Of a stretch of DNA of 64,000 nucleotides, positions 21,500 to 33,439 are shown in pieces. The notes beneath the pieces were generated by a model that did no database searches, was not told the DNA's origin, and saw only the letters and a list, made by a program, of their open reading frames with translations. The stretch covers positions 9,546,501-9,610,500 of the forward strand of contig NC_090796.1 in the NCBI RefSeq assembly GCF_040054535.1, given 5' to 3'. Source of the DNA: Antennarius striatus (taxonomy: Eukaryota > Chordata > Actinopteri > Lophiiformes > Antennariidae). Position 1 is the first letter of the stretch; every line of letters begins with the position of its first letter. The position numbers and the translations under genes were made by a program.

Positions 21500-22585
21500 A
21501 CATTTTTGCGGTTTTTGCCCTGGTCCTGGATCACTGGACCAGCTCTTAACTCTTAAGAGGGTGCTGGAGGGAGCATGGGAGTTTGCCCAACTAGTCAACA
21601 TGTGCTTTGTGGATCTGGAGAAGGCTTTTCAACTGTGTCCCCCAAGGCATCCTTTGGGGGTGCTTGGGGAGTAAGGGGTGGATTGCTCATTGCTATGGGC
21701 TTTCCAGTCTCTGTATTCCTGGATTCAGAGTCTAGTTCACATTACCAGGAGTAAGTTAGACTTGTTTTCAGTTGGGGTTGGACTCTTCCAGGGCTGCCCC
21801 TTGTCAGCGATTTTGTTCATAACCTTTATGAACAGAATCTATAGGCGCAGTCAAGTAGCAGATGGTGTCAGGTTTGGTGGCTTTAGGATTTCGCCTTTGC
21901 TTTTTGTAGATGACAAGGTCCTACTGGCCCCGTTGAATAGTTGACCTTCAGCTCGCACTGTTGTGGTTTGTACTGTAGTGACCAGGATGAGGATCCGTAC
22001 CTCTAAATCTAAGTCCTCAGTTGAAAAAGGGGAAGTGTCCCACTACGTAAACGAGAAATAAACAGGCAGATCAGTGTAGTGTCCACAGTGATGCGGTTGC
22101 TAAACCGACCTGTGTAAATGAAAAAAGAGATGAGCCACAAGGCGAAGCTCTTCATTCACCACTCTGTCTACATTCCAACCCTCACCAATGGTCACGATCT
22201 CTGGGCAAAGACCAGAAGGATAATATCGCGAGTGCAAGTGGCTGAAATGAGTTTCTCCACATTGTGACTGGACTCCGCCTTAGAGTTAGGGTGAGGAGCT
22301 CAGACGTCCGAGGGAGGCTCAAGGTAGAGGTGTGAGGGTAGCCCCTCTGAAAGCCTTCCTAGGGAGGTGTTCCAGGCATGTCCATCTGGGAGGATACCAA
22401 GTGGTAGAACCAGGACTTGCTGGAGAAATGTTTTCTCTCCATTGGCCTGGGAACGCCTTGGGATCCCCCCAGAAGAGTTGATGGAAGTGTCTAGGGAGAG
22501 AGTGTCAGGGCTTCCCTGCTCAAACTGCTGCCCCCTCAACCCAGATCCAGATAAGCGGCTGATAACCAATGAAGGAACATTGTTG
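21500..22585 (+). mobile_element. Degenerate non-LTR retrotransposon (LINE) fragment
   Basis: Translation in shifting plus-strand frames gives reverse-transcriptase pieces. The palm motif region GLFQGCPLSAILFITFMNRI is at about 21777-21840, followed by SPLLFVDDKVLLAP at 21888-21935 (catalytic LFVDD in place of the usual LFADD). A C-terminal module CPSGRIPSGRTRTCW followed by LAWERLGIPPEELMEV lies at 22376-22490. An upstream piece (CFVDLEKAF) is at 21603-21630. Frameshifts and stops separate these parts, so it is dead. The motifs are those of abundant fish LINEs of the jockey/CR1/L2/Rex group; the exact family is unresolved. It lies just downstream of tlcd3b in the same orientation. Confidence 0.85.
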
Positions 22586-24118
22586 GCGCATCTTTTTTTA
22601 GTGTAGATACAGTATGACCTCATTCCATTTACTGGTATCACAAAATTTTTCTATACACAGTGAAGTGATGCACAGTAACAATCACTTTTCAAATGACTGA
22701 ACAACTTTTATTTACGTTTGGTGCTGATGTGGATCACTAAATATCCATTAGACTGGTTGGAGTATTTCACCAAGACGTCCACAAACTTGTGCATCTATAG
22801 CTTTGTGCGAGGGCTTGTTGCATTGCTGTTTGAAGGGAAACAAAAGTGAAAAATGATCAATTAGGGAAGAATTCCTTTTGTAATTGACATGCAGCACATT
22901 TGTCCATGATTATCTATTTTTTATTTTTAATAATTAAGTCTTGTTTACACCTTTTCAATTTAAAGATTTGATGGGTTCATTAAGCAGATTGAGACACTGG
23001 TTCCATGAACCATCTATGAACAAACTCACTTTCATCATCTGTTGAAATTAGCTTCACTGTTCTGAAAATGAGTATAACAAATTTTTAAAAAAAGCAAAAA
23101 AAAGCTGAGAAACCACTCAAACAGGACCGTGTGCCAAAACACCTGGACAACTGTGGGCATGTTGAACACAGAATATCCATTCCTGCTCCTTGAATTCATG
23201 AAGTACTGCTTCTTGACGATACTAAAACATGTACTGTATATTCCACAATATGCTTGTTATTTATTTGTAAGTAATTATTTATTTATTTATTTGGTTTGTG
23301 GTTTTTGAATGCATATTTATGCATACATATACTATATGCTTCTGAGCCTTATGTGAAGGCTGTATTGTTACTCAAACGTAGCTAAAATATACTTCTCTGT
23401 CCTGAGTCTGCCTTGAGTCTTCTTTCTTCTGTTCATGTCATAAATGTTGAAAATTGCATTGCTTCATCATTAAGTAAAACTGAGCCACGAGGGAACACAA
23501 TAATGAATTTATTCATGACGCTACCAACTGACACATCTGACCTGAACTGAAAAATCGTCTGCACTACACAGCAATGGAAAATCATTCACGTCCTTGAAGT
23601 ACTAATACAACACTGAAAATACCTCCAAGTATTAAATAGTACTTGTTACCATGCATCATTAGATTGTCTGATGGATTTGTTTCATATTCATGCATCACTT
23701 GTAACTGATGTGATGTTATTGCTGCTACTTTGCAGCAGTTAGCAGCCGCTCCAATGTGCTGGTTTATCTGGAGCAAAACTGTGCCAATCACACCTCTTGA
23801 CATTGTTTTGTTTTTTTAATCCATAGAAAGACAATTCTATAAGTACACCTTTCTAGGGTCTCTGTCCTGTGAGAATCACATGCACAAAAGTCATGATCTC
23901 AAAAGTTTGGTGTAATACAATTTAAATAATGCTGCTCCTGTAAGAATTAAAATATCCTAACCCATAAATGAACATTCTATAGTTCAGTTTAAAAGCACAT
24001 TCAGATCTTAACCAAATTTTTAGAAGCCTGATTGCTGGTAACTTCAGACTCATCCCTTTAATTTCAGCCACGTTTTGCAAGCTTTACAGATCATTTAACA
24101 TTCTCCAAGGTTAAAATG
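22586..24118. other. Spacer between LINE remnant and pagr1
   Basis: AT-rich, with a short TTTA-repeat at about 23275-23293. No conserved coding sequence was found on either strand. Confidence 0.55.
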
Positions 24119-24124
24119 TTTATT
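24119..24124 (-). terminator. Polyadenylation signal of pagr1
   Basis: On the minus strand this reads AATAAA, 115 bases after the pagr1 stop codon at 24239-24241. It is the first such hexamer downstream of the gene. Confidence 0.6.
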
Positions 24125-24238
24125 GCAAATATACAAAACACATAGAAAACATACAAAACTCGTTAATTTAAAAAAATTCAAGTTTTGAGAACGCATCGGA
24201 ACGCTAATCATCTTAAGATGGCCACATGTCTTAATACT

Positions 24239-25830
24239 TTAGTATCTCCTCTGTCTTGGGGAGAAGATGGTGTTGGGGTTGCTGTCTCGTTCCCTCTCTT
24301 TCTCCCGCTCCTTCTGGCTGTTCGGAGACAGTGCCTCCTCCAGCTTCTTGTCGCTTTTGAAGAGATCTCTACCTGTGCGCATGATCTGCTGCTCAAGTTT
24401 GCGGTGACGCTTCATATCTGACAGTACTTTGTCCAGCTGAGCTTCTCTTTTTATAGAAGAACGGGCTGAAGATCCTGGGAAAGAAGACAAACATCAACCA
24501 GATTAGCCTAAAATGACCAAACTGCTCTTAATTTAGTGTAACTTCAGGAAAGCCATTTTTAAAGCCCAAATATCCCACCTGGTGTTCTACGTCTGTTGAT
24601 GAAGGAATTTTTTGGAGTGGCTTGTGTTTGCTCTTCATCAAAGTCAAACTCTGTTGGAGTTGGAGGCCTGCAAAAAGAAACATATTAAAAAATAAAAATA
24701 AAAAACATTCAGGAAGTGTTCACCTAATAAAACCCTAAAAACATAATATGAGAAACAGTTATACTGACTTGCGCTCTCTCTCCTCTCTTTCCCTTTCCTT
24801 CGCCGCCTCTTCCTCATCATCTACCTCAGGTGAGGGGGTGTGTTCAGGTGTAGGGGGCCTCCTAGGAAGGGGCTCAAAGTCCAATTCCAGCATCTCCCCT
24901 TTAGAAAGGAGCTCATACAGTCTTTTGATCTCAGCAGGAGGGGGCATCCAGTTTTTGGGGTCTTCCATTTCTTCATCGCTGTAGGGAATTTCCCATTCGT
25001 TATCCACAACTGCTGCTTGCTTTCCCTCTTCATCATCCACACCTGTTTCCTGAGGGTCATCCTTGTGCACCTCTCCTTCCACTGCATCTGTCCCCATCAG
25101 AGAAGATGACAAAAATGTATTGAAAGGCAGTTTGACAAAAGCTGTGAAGTGATGGGGAAATACCAGAATAACTGTAACCTCAATTTGTCATAGGTTTTGT
25201 TGAATTAAATTTTGATTTCACTGTTAAATCATACTCTAGGTGACACAGTCCACAAGGAGCTGGATTACCGCTGATGGGGACACAGTAAATATTGATATGT
25301 ATGTACTGAATTTGTACCACATGAGAAATAGTGGTGCTACTATTTAGTTCTATCCCTTTTCCTCCCCTAATTTAAGATAATCATCTAGTCAACAACAAAC
25401 CAAATATGGGTTATTTTTTAATAATATTTATGACTCAAATACATTTTCAAAAAGCTGAGTCTGTAAAGCCTGATGTATTAACATATTGTACATCATTATA
25501 GATTTAAATATTTGTATTTGTGATGTAGTTATAGTATAGCTACTGTTTTGTTAATCCTTTAGTATTCCGGCGCCCTGAATAAAACCTTTTCTAACGTGAT
25601 CTACAACACAACTAATAGCTGCCTGTTCAAACCTGCAGCTGCATCTCCTGTTCGATGGAGTTACCCTGTTCATCCTCAGCTGTATCCTCCTCCGGGGCTG
25701 CGGTCATCTCCGTGTCCTGCTGCTCCGTGTGGCCGTCTTCCTCCTGGACCGCTGCCGTCTTCTCCGCGTCCTTCACACGCAGGGACTCGATGCCCTCTCT
25801 CAGGGACGAGTCCGCGGCCTCAGCCTGCAT
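24239..25830 (-). CDS. pagr1: PAXIP1-associated glutamate-rich protein 1 (PA1)
   Basis: Four minus-strand exons join in phase: 25830-25665, 25087-24769, 24667-24579 and 24474-24239, giving 269 residues (human 254). The N-terminal half is acidic (poly-Glu/Asp, Gln, Thr). Conserved blocks follow: [20 protein letters not shown] (89-108), [36 protein letters not shown] and [20 protein letters not shown]. The protein ends with a TGRDLF block and SPRQRRY at the C-terminus. PA1 is a nuclear subunit linking PTIP to the MLL3/MLL4 H3K4 methyltransferase complexes. The exon 1 donor chosen (GTAACT after 25665) is required by phase; the alternative donor at CTGCAG|GTTTGA would shift the frame. The gene is divergent to kif22. 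A noncoding first exon ending at about 26135 (donor GTAAGA) is likely. Confidence 0.93.
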
Positions 25831-26134
25831 CCTTACGACTGCTTCTGAACTTTGTGCCCGAAAAGCTGCTCAACAGAAGCATGATGAAAAAAAAAATACG
25901 ATTTAGTTGAACTGCAAGTCCCTTGATACGATATGACGGTGCTCATTCTAAGCCTAACATTTAGTTTAAAGCATGTCAGAAGCGGGTTTGGGTGCGGATT
26001 GATGAATTTACAAAGAAAAAAAAACCCCTTGATTTACCTTATTTGACATATTAAATAAACTCGCTTACATGAGGCCTAAACATCAGCTATTACTGCAAAG
26101 CGATTAACAAGTAAAGAACATCGTCTGCTCTTAC

Positions 26135-26803
26135 CGAATGTCCAGTGTATCGTTGATCACCGCTGCATTAGCTAGCAGCTAAATGTCGTGAATATACTGT
26201 AATCACAAATACTATCCATGGGAATTGTTAGGGATAATAAAATAATATGTAACGACGTAAACATAGCGCCATTTCGGACCGTAAGAGCCGTACTTCTGCC
26301 AGACAACACGTTCCCACCGATTACACAAAACATGGATAGTCCATGGACGGCGTTTCCCACCGTTAGCTAAGGCTAACAGCGCAGCCATGAGACTATCCGT
26401 GGTAATACAGATCGGCTGTGACACGACTTCCTTGGTATTGCGCAATCGCACACCGGAGACAATACGAATCGTACGTTTAAAGCAGCACATTTTGTGTCTT
26501 TATTAAGGATAATAACGTATTTGAAATGTATGTATCTAAGTATGTAGATTTCATGTAGTATAGAATTGACGATTATAATATCACACGTACGACTTGTTTT
26601 AGAATTGACGTCATAGGTCAAACGGGCGCCACTGTTTCTGATTGGTTAATAGCCTCTTCCGTTTACTGCGTTCTTCATTTGAATTGTTATCGCGTAGACG
26701 CTTAACGGCTTCGGTCGCCATTATTAAAATAGCTGTGATGTTGTTAAATGTGGAACTCGGGAAGTAGCAAATTGTCTGTTCAAGGACTCAGCAGACAATA
26801 TCG
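26135..26803. promoter_or_regulatory. Bidirectional pagr1/kif22 promoter
   Basis: The pagr1 and kif22 start codons are 1.27 kb apart and divergent. Between them lie a full CRE palindrome TGACGTCA (26606-26613), a GGGCGCC element (26624-26630) and an inverted CCAAT box ATTGG (26641-26645). A CHR-like TTTGAA follows at 26678-26683. A CCAAT box about 30 bp from a CHR is the usual arrangement in G2/M genes, which suits kif22. A noncoding kif22 exon probably ends at 26803 (donor GTAAGC) and joins the acceptor at 27075-27076. On the minus strand a donor at 26134 would end the pagr1 leader exon. Function is inferred. Confidence 0.6.
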
Positions 26804-27099
26804 GTAAGCATCAGAGAAACGTAACCGAGATAATCTGTAAATGGTTAACAGACGTGAGTTTGGCAAGTTTCACAGACGAGTACGTTCTACTGTTAGCAAA
26901 TGTAGCTCATTAGCTGACTGTGGCTATGGAAACAGTCTATCTTGATATTGAAATAGTTTTTAAAGGGAATTTGGTATTTCACTTGACATCGAAGGGATTT
27001 TAATGATGTTTATCAATGTATATGTTATGTAACATTTTGCACACATATGTAATACGTGGCATGTTTTACTGTCCAGACCTTTATTACAAGACCTGAAAC

Positions 27100-30000
27100 A
27101 TGGCCCAGCGTGTAGCGCCGTCAGATGGGGGAAACAAGAAGACGACCCGGGTTCGGGTAGCAGTCCGTCTTCGACCATTTGTGGCCAAAGAAGATGAGAA
27201 AGACGAGGGGCCGTGTGTCAGAGGCCTGGACGCACAGAACCTGGAGATAGTGAACTGGAGAAACGCTACAGAATCGGTCAAATATCAGTCAGTGTCCATC
27301 TCAGCCTCTATCGCATATGAATCATTGTGTTGTTATAATTTGATTATTCTTACTATGAGAATACTGTTGTTTCAGCTTTGATGCATTTCATGGAGAGCAA
27401 ACAACTCAGCAAGAGGTTTTTCTGTCATCGGTGAAGCCCATTTTACCTCACACACTGAAAGGCCAAAATGCCAGTGTCTTTGCCTTTGGCCCCACAGGAG
27501 CTGGTAAGCCACGTCTATCTTGTTTCTTGGAACAATACAACTGGTGATCAATGCAGCCTCCAATGCTGTCTGTACCTTTTCTGATATTTTTAATCATTCT
27601 TTGTGGCATTGTATAACAGTATTGATATTTTACTCTTGAAGTTATCCATTTTTTTTGTGTAAATTGCTCCATGAAATACATTCAAACTCCCCCTAAATGC
27701 GCTGTTTATACAGCTGACTCCCAGGCCTATACCCTCTTCCACAGGTAAGACCCACACCATGTTGGGTAGTTCAGAGCAGCCAGGTGTGATTCCCCGTGCT
27801 GTTCGAGAGATCCTCAAACTTGTCAGTGCTAAGAATGAGGATGAAGGATGGGACTACAGCATTGGAATGTCTTATTTGGAAATCTACAATGAGAAGGTAT
27901 GTCGGTTATATACACAGTAAAGTGTTAAGACGTAGTTTCTTGATTTTTGGCCATGTTGAAGAAAGTTAACTAGTGTAAAGTACTGTAGTGAACAAGTGAA
28001 ATTAGGCTGTTGCCACAACAGTGAAATGAGTACTCTTTGTACCATGTGGAATTTGAGCGATTTATCAAACTGTATCTAATCTTACAAGTGAGTTTCTGTT
28101 AATAATTTAATTACTAAATTAAGTTAATTAAACTATATCTTGAAATTGGAAATAAACTTTGACTTAATTGTAATGTTGATCTTCAAGAGTATGAACTTTT
28201 AGGTTTTAAAATGGAAATCCTACATATGATTAGGTAAATAACAAAACAAATATTGAAACACCAGTCTCTGTTCATCCAAACCATGAATACAGGCCTAAAA
28301 ACAATACTGTGGCATAAATTTCCTCACCTTGGCTGCTAAGGGGCTGAGGATACCTGAAGTCCAATCACTCTCAGAGAACATTTGTGTTCTTCATTTTAAT
28401 TTACACTCTAAATTATTCAAATTGATGCACTCCTGTCTTTGAACGTGTCTTCCCTTTAAAAAAAGTCTTCGATCTGTGTTGCTTTGATTATTGCTACTGC
28501 ATTTAATGGGAAATTGTTTCTTTGCTATTAGCAAAGTTGTGCAATCCAGCAATGCTTTCTACTTTTTTTTTGTCCTCGAAGGTTCTTGATCTACTATCAC
28601 CAACCTCCCAGGATTTGCCCATCAGAGAGGACAAGGATAAGAACATCTTTATCCCTGGTCTCACCCACACAACAATCTCCTCTTTCTCAGATTTTGACAA
28701 ACACTTTGTCCCTGCTAGCCTCAATCGCACTACAGCCTCAACCAAACTAAACCAGAGATCCAGCCGGAGCCACGCTGTCCTCTTAATAAAGGTTCTATAC
28801 ATGACTTGATCAGCTCTAACAAAAGTCTGCAGGGTTTTTGCTTTGATTGTTTCTGTTATGTATGTATTGGGAAATGGTCATGCAGCATCTTAAACAGGTT
28901 GTGGCCTTTGAGCGGTAGGCCAGAATTTGGTAGCTGGTGCTGAAATCAATTCTCTCTGGCAACACTCTAACTAGTCACTGTTGGGCTCTTTGGGGATATT
29001 CCAGGAGAGATACAAGCTGGTGTCTGCTTTGCTTTAACCAATTTAGTCCTTTCTTCATACTTGCATGCGTGCCTAAAATTGTGGATATAGGTGCATTTAT
29101 CACAAAATGTGATCCTGTTTTGTGCCCTAATCGTGACTGTTCATTTGTTTGTTGTCCTCCTCTCCCATCTTTTCAATGGTGTAGGTTGTGCGGACTCAGC
29201 GGGCCTTGCCCCATAGACAGCAGACAGGAAAGCTCTACCTGGTAGACCTGGCTGGTTCTGAGGATAACCGTCGCACTGGCAACCAAGGCATCCGTCTGAA
29301 GGAGAGCGGTGCCATCAACCTATCTCTTTTTACGCTCAGCAAAGTGGTGGACTCCCTTAACTCTGGCACAGCCATCCGCATCCCATACAGAGACAGTAAA
29401 CTGACACGGTTGCTGCAGGACTCTTTAGGCGGCTCAGCACACTCTGTCATGATCACCAATATTGCGCCAGAGTACAAATATTACTTCGATACTTTTAGTG
29501 CGTTGAACTTTGCCGCCAAGTCAAAGCAGATTGTGAACAAGCCTTTCACACGTGAAACTGTTGCCATGCCTGTGTTACCAGGTGAGTGAAACGGTGGGGT
29601 TTTAAAACATTTTTTAAAGGTCTTGATAACAAATAAAATGCATTAGCAGGTTCTGACAGAATTTTATTCCAGATCAATTGGGGGCACCCATGTTGCATCA
29701 GAGGATGAGGGCAAATAACAAACCCTCTGTCGATGATGGATGTCTCTTTTTTAATAGTGAAAGGGTGGTTGTTTTGAAACGATGTTGAATATATTCTTGA
29801 TATTTTTTCATTTTCCCCTGGGCCTCAGCATAACACTACAGTCTAGACTTTGCCATGCCATCATCTTCTGAATTGCTTAATATTCTCGAGAATCCCACCA
29901 ACAGTGTTGCTTGAGTGCGTTGAATACTAAACTGTTAATTTCCCTTGTGCCTTTTATAGTGAAGCGAGCCAGAGAAGACCGCGAGACTGCAGCGTCTGGC

Positions 30001-32288
30001 GCTGAGCCACAGAAGAAGAGGCAGAAGGAGGAGAGGAAACCTGAACACGATGATTCCTCACCCTTAGCAGAATTTCACAGGTTAATAACCAGACACACTA
30101 GATGAGCTGATTATTATCATCATTGGTTTGCCAGTCAGACACGTGATTGTAGTTTGATACTTAGTCCACATGACTTAAAATAACAAATTAAATCTACACA
30201 ACAGCAACTTCAAACAAGATTTATGAAATGCTGAAAGCATCTGTCTCTGCAGTGTTGTAATTGGCTGCAGTTGCAGTGCCTTCTGGGATTGCTTTAGGAG
30301 AGATGCAGCTTCTGATTTCTTGCCATCTGTTATTAGCTGTTGTCTGACTGGTTTTGCGAGTCCATTTCAAATGCCTTGACCACACTTCCAGTACCTCCAT
30401 CTGATGTTTCTTTGTAAACAATTGTTTCTTTCAGTCTGTCAGATCCTTCAGTCATGGACAGATTAATAGCTTTGGAGAAGCTGATGATGAGCTGCCAGGA
30501 CAAAAGTAGACAGGACATGCTCAAAGATGTGGCTCAGTCACGTAAGGAGATCCAGGTGTGATCCAAACTCCAATTTGTCTCTTGGGTCTTTTTTTGATGT
30601 TTCTGATCGATCAACTCTTCCTGGATATTTGATCTTTCTTTTGCGTGTGTTGCAGGAGCTCAAAGCAAAGCAGAAGGAATTGGAGAGCAAGACTCTGCTG
30701 TTCAATCGCTTGGCTGGAGAAAAGTCAAGTACCAAACAGGAGCCTGTTTTCAACACTGCTCCTCTGCACAGAATACAGTCAACGGCTTCAAAATCCAACA
30801 AACGGCAGGCTGTTGTCCAACCGCTACACGGTCAGTCGGGAACCAAAGTTTTTATTTTTCTAAAATTATTAACATCAGCTTTACAAGATTTATAAATAAT
30901 TGACTTAAAAACCACCATATTCAGAGTGTAGACACATCATATATTATTGTCTGAACTGACCTTGAAACAGAACTACATGAAACACTTGACAGCCCCTTTT
31001 TTATTCCATAATCTTGTCATTTGTTATTTACTGCTAACGCCATGTTGAATCATCTAAGCTAATGATTAGCTGTAATGTGATGCGAGACCTCGGTCTACAA
31101 AATAGAAGCCAGCGCATGTATCAAATGATGATGAGGAACAGTTATTTTTACACCCCTCAGCAACTCGGACAATGAGCCAGATAACTTTACCTGAATCTGC
31201 CTCCTGTGTTTGACTTTGAAATGTTATTTGGAGTAAATCAAATTAGTTTTAGTGTGTTTTACTACAATGTTCGGTCCTTCTGTGAAAGCATTTTTATTTT
31301 CCAACATGCTTTCTAAACATGTTAAATAATACTATTAACATAAACTGTAAATGTGTTTTGCTTCCTGACAGTGTCACAGCTCCAGGATCTTCAGCAGATT
31401 GCGGTTCTAGTCAAGAAGCCGTCTGTCTGTGTCAAGAAGAAAGATGGGAAGCATTCAGACCAGTTTGAGGTCAGAATCTGAGCCTTGAGTGTTTTGTGAA
31501 GCATCAAAACAAGCTGACATAATGTTCAATGCAACACCTCACATAGTCGTTTGTCAAAATGGACCTTTTCAGAGTAGTATATACTGTACATGTACAGTAA
31601 TGATTTTATTTAAATTTATAAAATGCAGTCATTTTTTTATTTATTCTCAGCCACCGGATGGTAAAGAGAACAGAATGGATTGGGAATTGGAATCCCAGCT
31701 GGACACTTCAGTGCTGGAGCAGTCCAGAAAGAAAATCCTCCAGATTCTCAACGCCGGCTCCCTCAAGGAGCTGAAGGGTCTGCAGCAGATCGGTGACAAG
31801 AAAGCGAAGCTCATTCTGGGCTGGAGGGAGGTCCATGGTCAATTCACAGAGGTGAAGGCAATGTCAGGCTGAGATCTCATTTTTCTGATTCCATGTCTGG
31901 AGAGGTGAAGAGTTCATTTCACTGGTGTTCACTTGTGACTTGTTTTGCAGTTGGAAGACCTGGTAAAAGTTGAGGGTATGTCAGCAAAGAGATTTTCCTC
32001 CTTCATGAAGGTGAGCAAATTCTGTCTTGAGCCACATCGGGGCATAAGCAGTCACTTAGAGTGAAATATCTTTAACTATTGAAGTGTTTCCTATGAAAGG
32101 ACTTAAAATTGTTTGCCAACTTTAGAATATTAATACTTTAATAGTGTTTTTGAGCTGTGGAAAATGACAGTACTGTGCTCGCCAACAGAACTGATTTCAT
32201 CTGGATGGTATTTCTTGTGTTCATTAACAATAAAAGTAATGGGTTTTTTTTCTTTCAGGCGAACATCCTGAGTGTGATGGGAAAGTGA
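27100..32288 (+). CDS. kif22: Kinesin-like protein KIF22 (Kid, chromokinesin, kinesin-10)
   Basis: Twelve exons join in phase: 27100-27287, 27376-27503, 27745-27896, 28582-28791, 29185-29581, 29960-30080, 30435-30555, 30656-30830, 31372-31469, 31651-31851, 31951-32010 and 32259-32288. They give 626 residues (human 665). The motor domain occupies about 17-345. It opens with [11 protein letters not shown] and has the P-loop GPTGAGKT at 101-108 split by intron 2, switch I NQRSSRSH at 213-220 and switch II DLAGSE at 247-252. [16 protein letters not shown] and the ALNFAAKSK neck follow. A Lys/Arg-rich linker and a coiled coil ([11 protein letters not shown]) come next, then the C-terminal helix-hairpin-helix DNA-binding region ([20 protein letters not shown], about 571-590), ending [12 protein letters not shown]. 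Kid binds chromosome arms and pushes them to the spindle equator. All nucleotide-binding motifs are intact, so the gene looks functional. Confidence 0.96.
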
Positions 32289-32480
32289 TTTTATTTTATA
32301 TATTTTACCCTGTGTCTCATGTCTGTACATAACTGTCTATCCTGGACGCTTTTCACGAACTATTGATATTTTTGTAGATACTACTGCGTTCCAGGTGGGG
32401 GCGCACCATCCTTTTTTTTTTTCTCATGCATTCTTAAATGTTTTATTCCATAATTCTAAATAAACGTGTAACACGTTACA
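32289..32480 (+). terminator. kif22 3' UTR with polyadenylation signal
   Basis: AATAAA lies at 32459-32464, 171 bases after the stop. It is followed by a TG-rich stretch (ACATGTGGTATTTGTGG), as expected of a downstream element. The next gene starts within about 450 bases. Confidence 0.75.
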
Positions 32481-32559
32481 CATGTGGTATTTGTGGTTCC
32501 TTTACTCAATTGTCGGATCGATCATCTTTAATAAATCTCTGGTGATAGAGATCGATGCG

Positions 32560-32920
32560 CCTCCGCTGTGATGGAGACGGGAGGACTCCCTTCATCACGG
32601 GTTGCTGTGATGCAGCGTCATTGGATGTTCAGAGGCTGTGGGGGGGGGAGTAGAGGTGGATGCTATTACCCCCTCCTCCCACATTACCTAGTCTGTTTGA
32701 TTTCACTTTTCATTTCACACACACACCCCTCACCCTATCGTCCATCCCAGCGGGAACGAGGCGCGACTAGAGCCGTAGTGAAGCGACCAGAGGACGGATC
32801 CGTAGTGGCTGCAGAGATGATCGTTCGCCTTTGATAACGGATTGTTTTGCACCTCAGAATAATACGATGGTAGAACCGGGGATCGTCCGGTTTCTCTGAG
32901 AGGCGCTGCAATTTAAAAAG
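32560..32920 (+). promoter_or_regulatory. prrt2 promoter and noncoding first exon (inferred)
   Basis: A CpG-bearing stretch after kif22 ends at a strong donor AAAAAG|GTGAGT at 32920/32921. The only acceptor that fits next to the prrt2 start codon is TGCCAG at 35160-35165. It includes a G-run at 32640-32649. The transcription start cannot be fixed. Confidence 0.5.
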
Positions 32921-33382
32921 GTGAGTTATTGGAGAGGGAAAAAAACTGTTTTGCGCATTGTTTTGATTGGAAATTCTGAACTGGAGCATCTGATCAGGAT
33001 TTTAATAGTCAATAGTATACTGCAGGCTTTGTTGTTCTTTTTCCTGCTGATCGTGACGTGCCTTGAGGCGGTAATCACGAATACAAATCGGCAGCAGGAG
33101 GATTAATAAGCGGCTCCTCCTCCACTCGTTGATCGAGTATTTCTCCTTTGTCCTGTTGGCTTTTCTGTCCTGGCCTGGAACCTTTTGTTCCAACAACCGT
33201 CCACTATCATCCACTTAGAGCCTGTGTACACACGAATTATGGTATGTACACACCTGCACGGTCGAATCCTACCGTTTCAAAGGAGCTGCCTCCATCTGCC
33301 ATGCCTTTCTTTGTACTCCATCATTGTGACCCTCTTTTTGTTATCTGATGAAGCTGCTCGACTCTTGATCCATCAGGCCTGA

Positions 33383-33439
<57 letters not shown>

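Noticed and set aside
25627-25664. Longer pagr1 exon 1 ending at CTGCAG|GTTTGA
   Set aside because: It ends in phase 0 and would put the next exon in the wrong frame; the GTAACT donor at 25664 restores the conserved PAGR1 frame.
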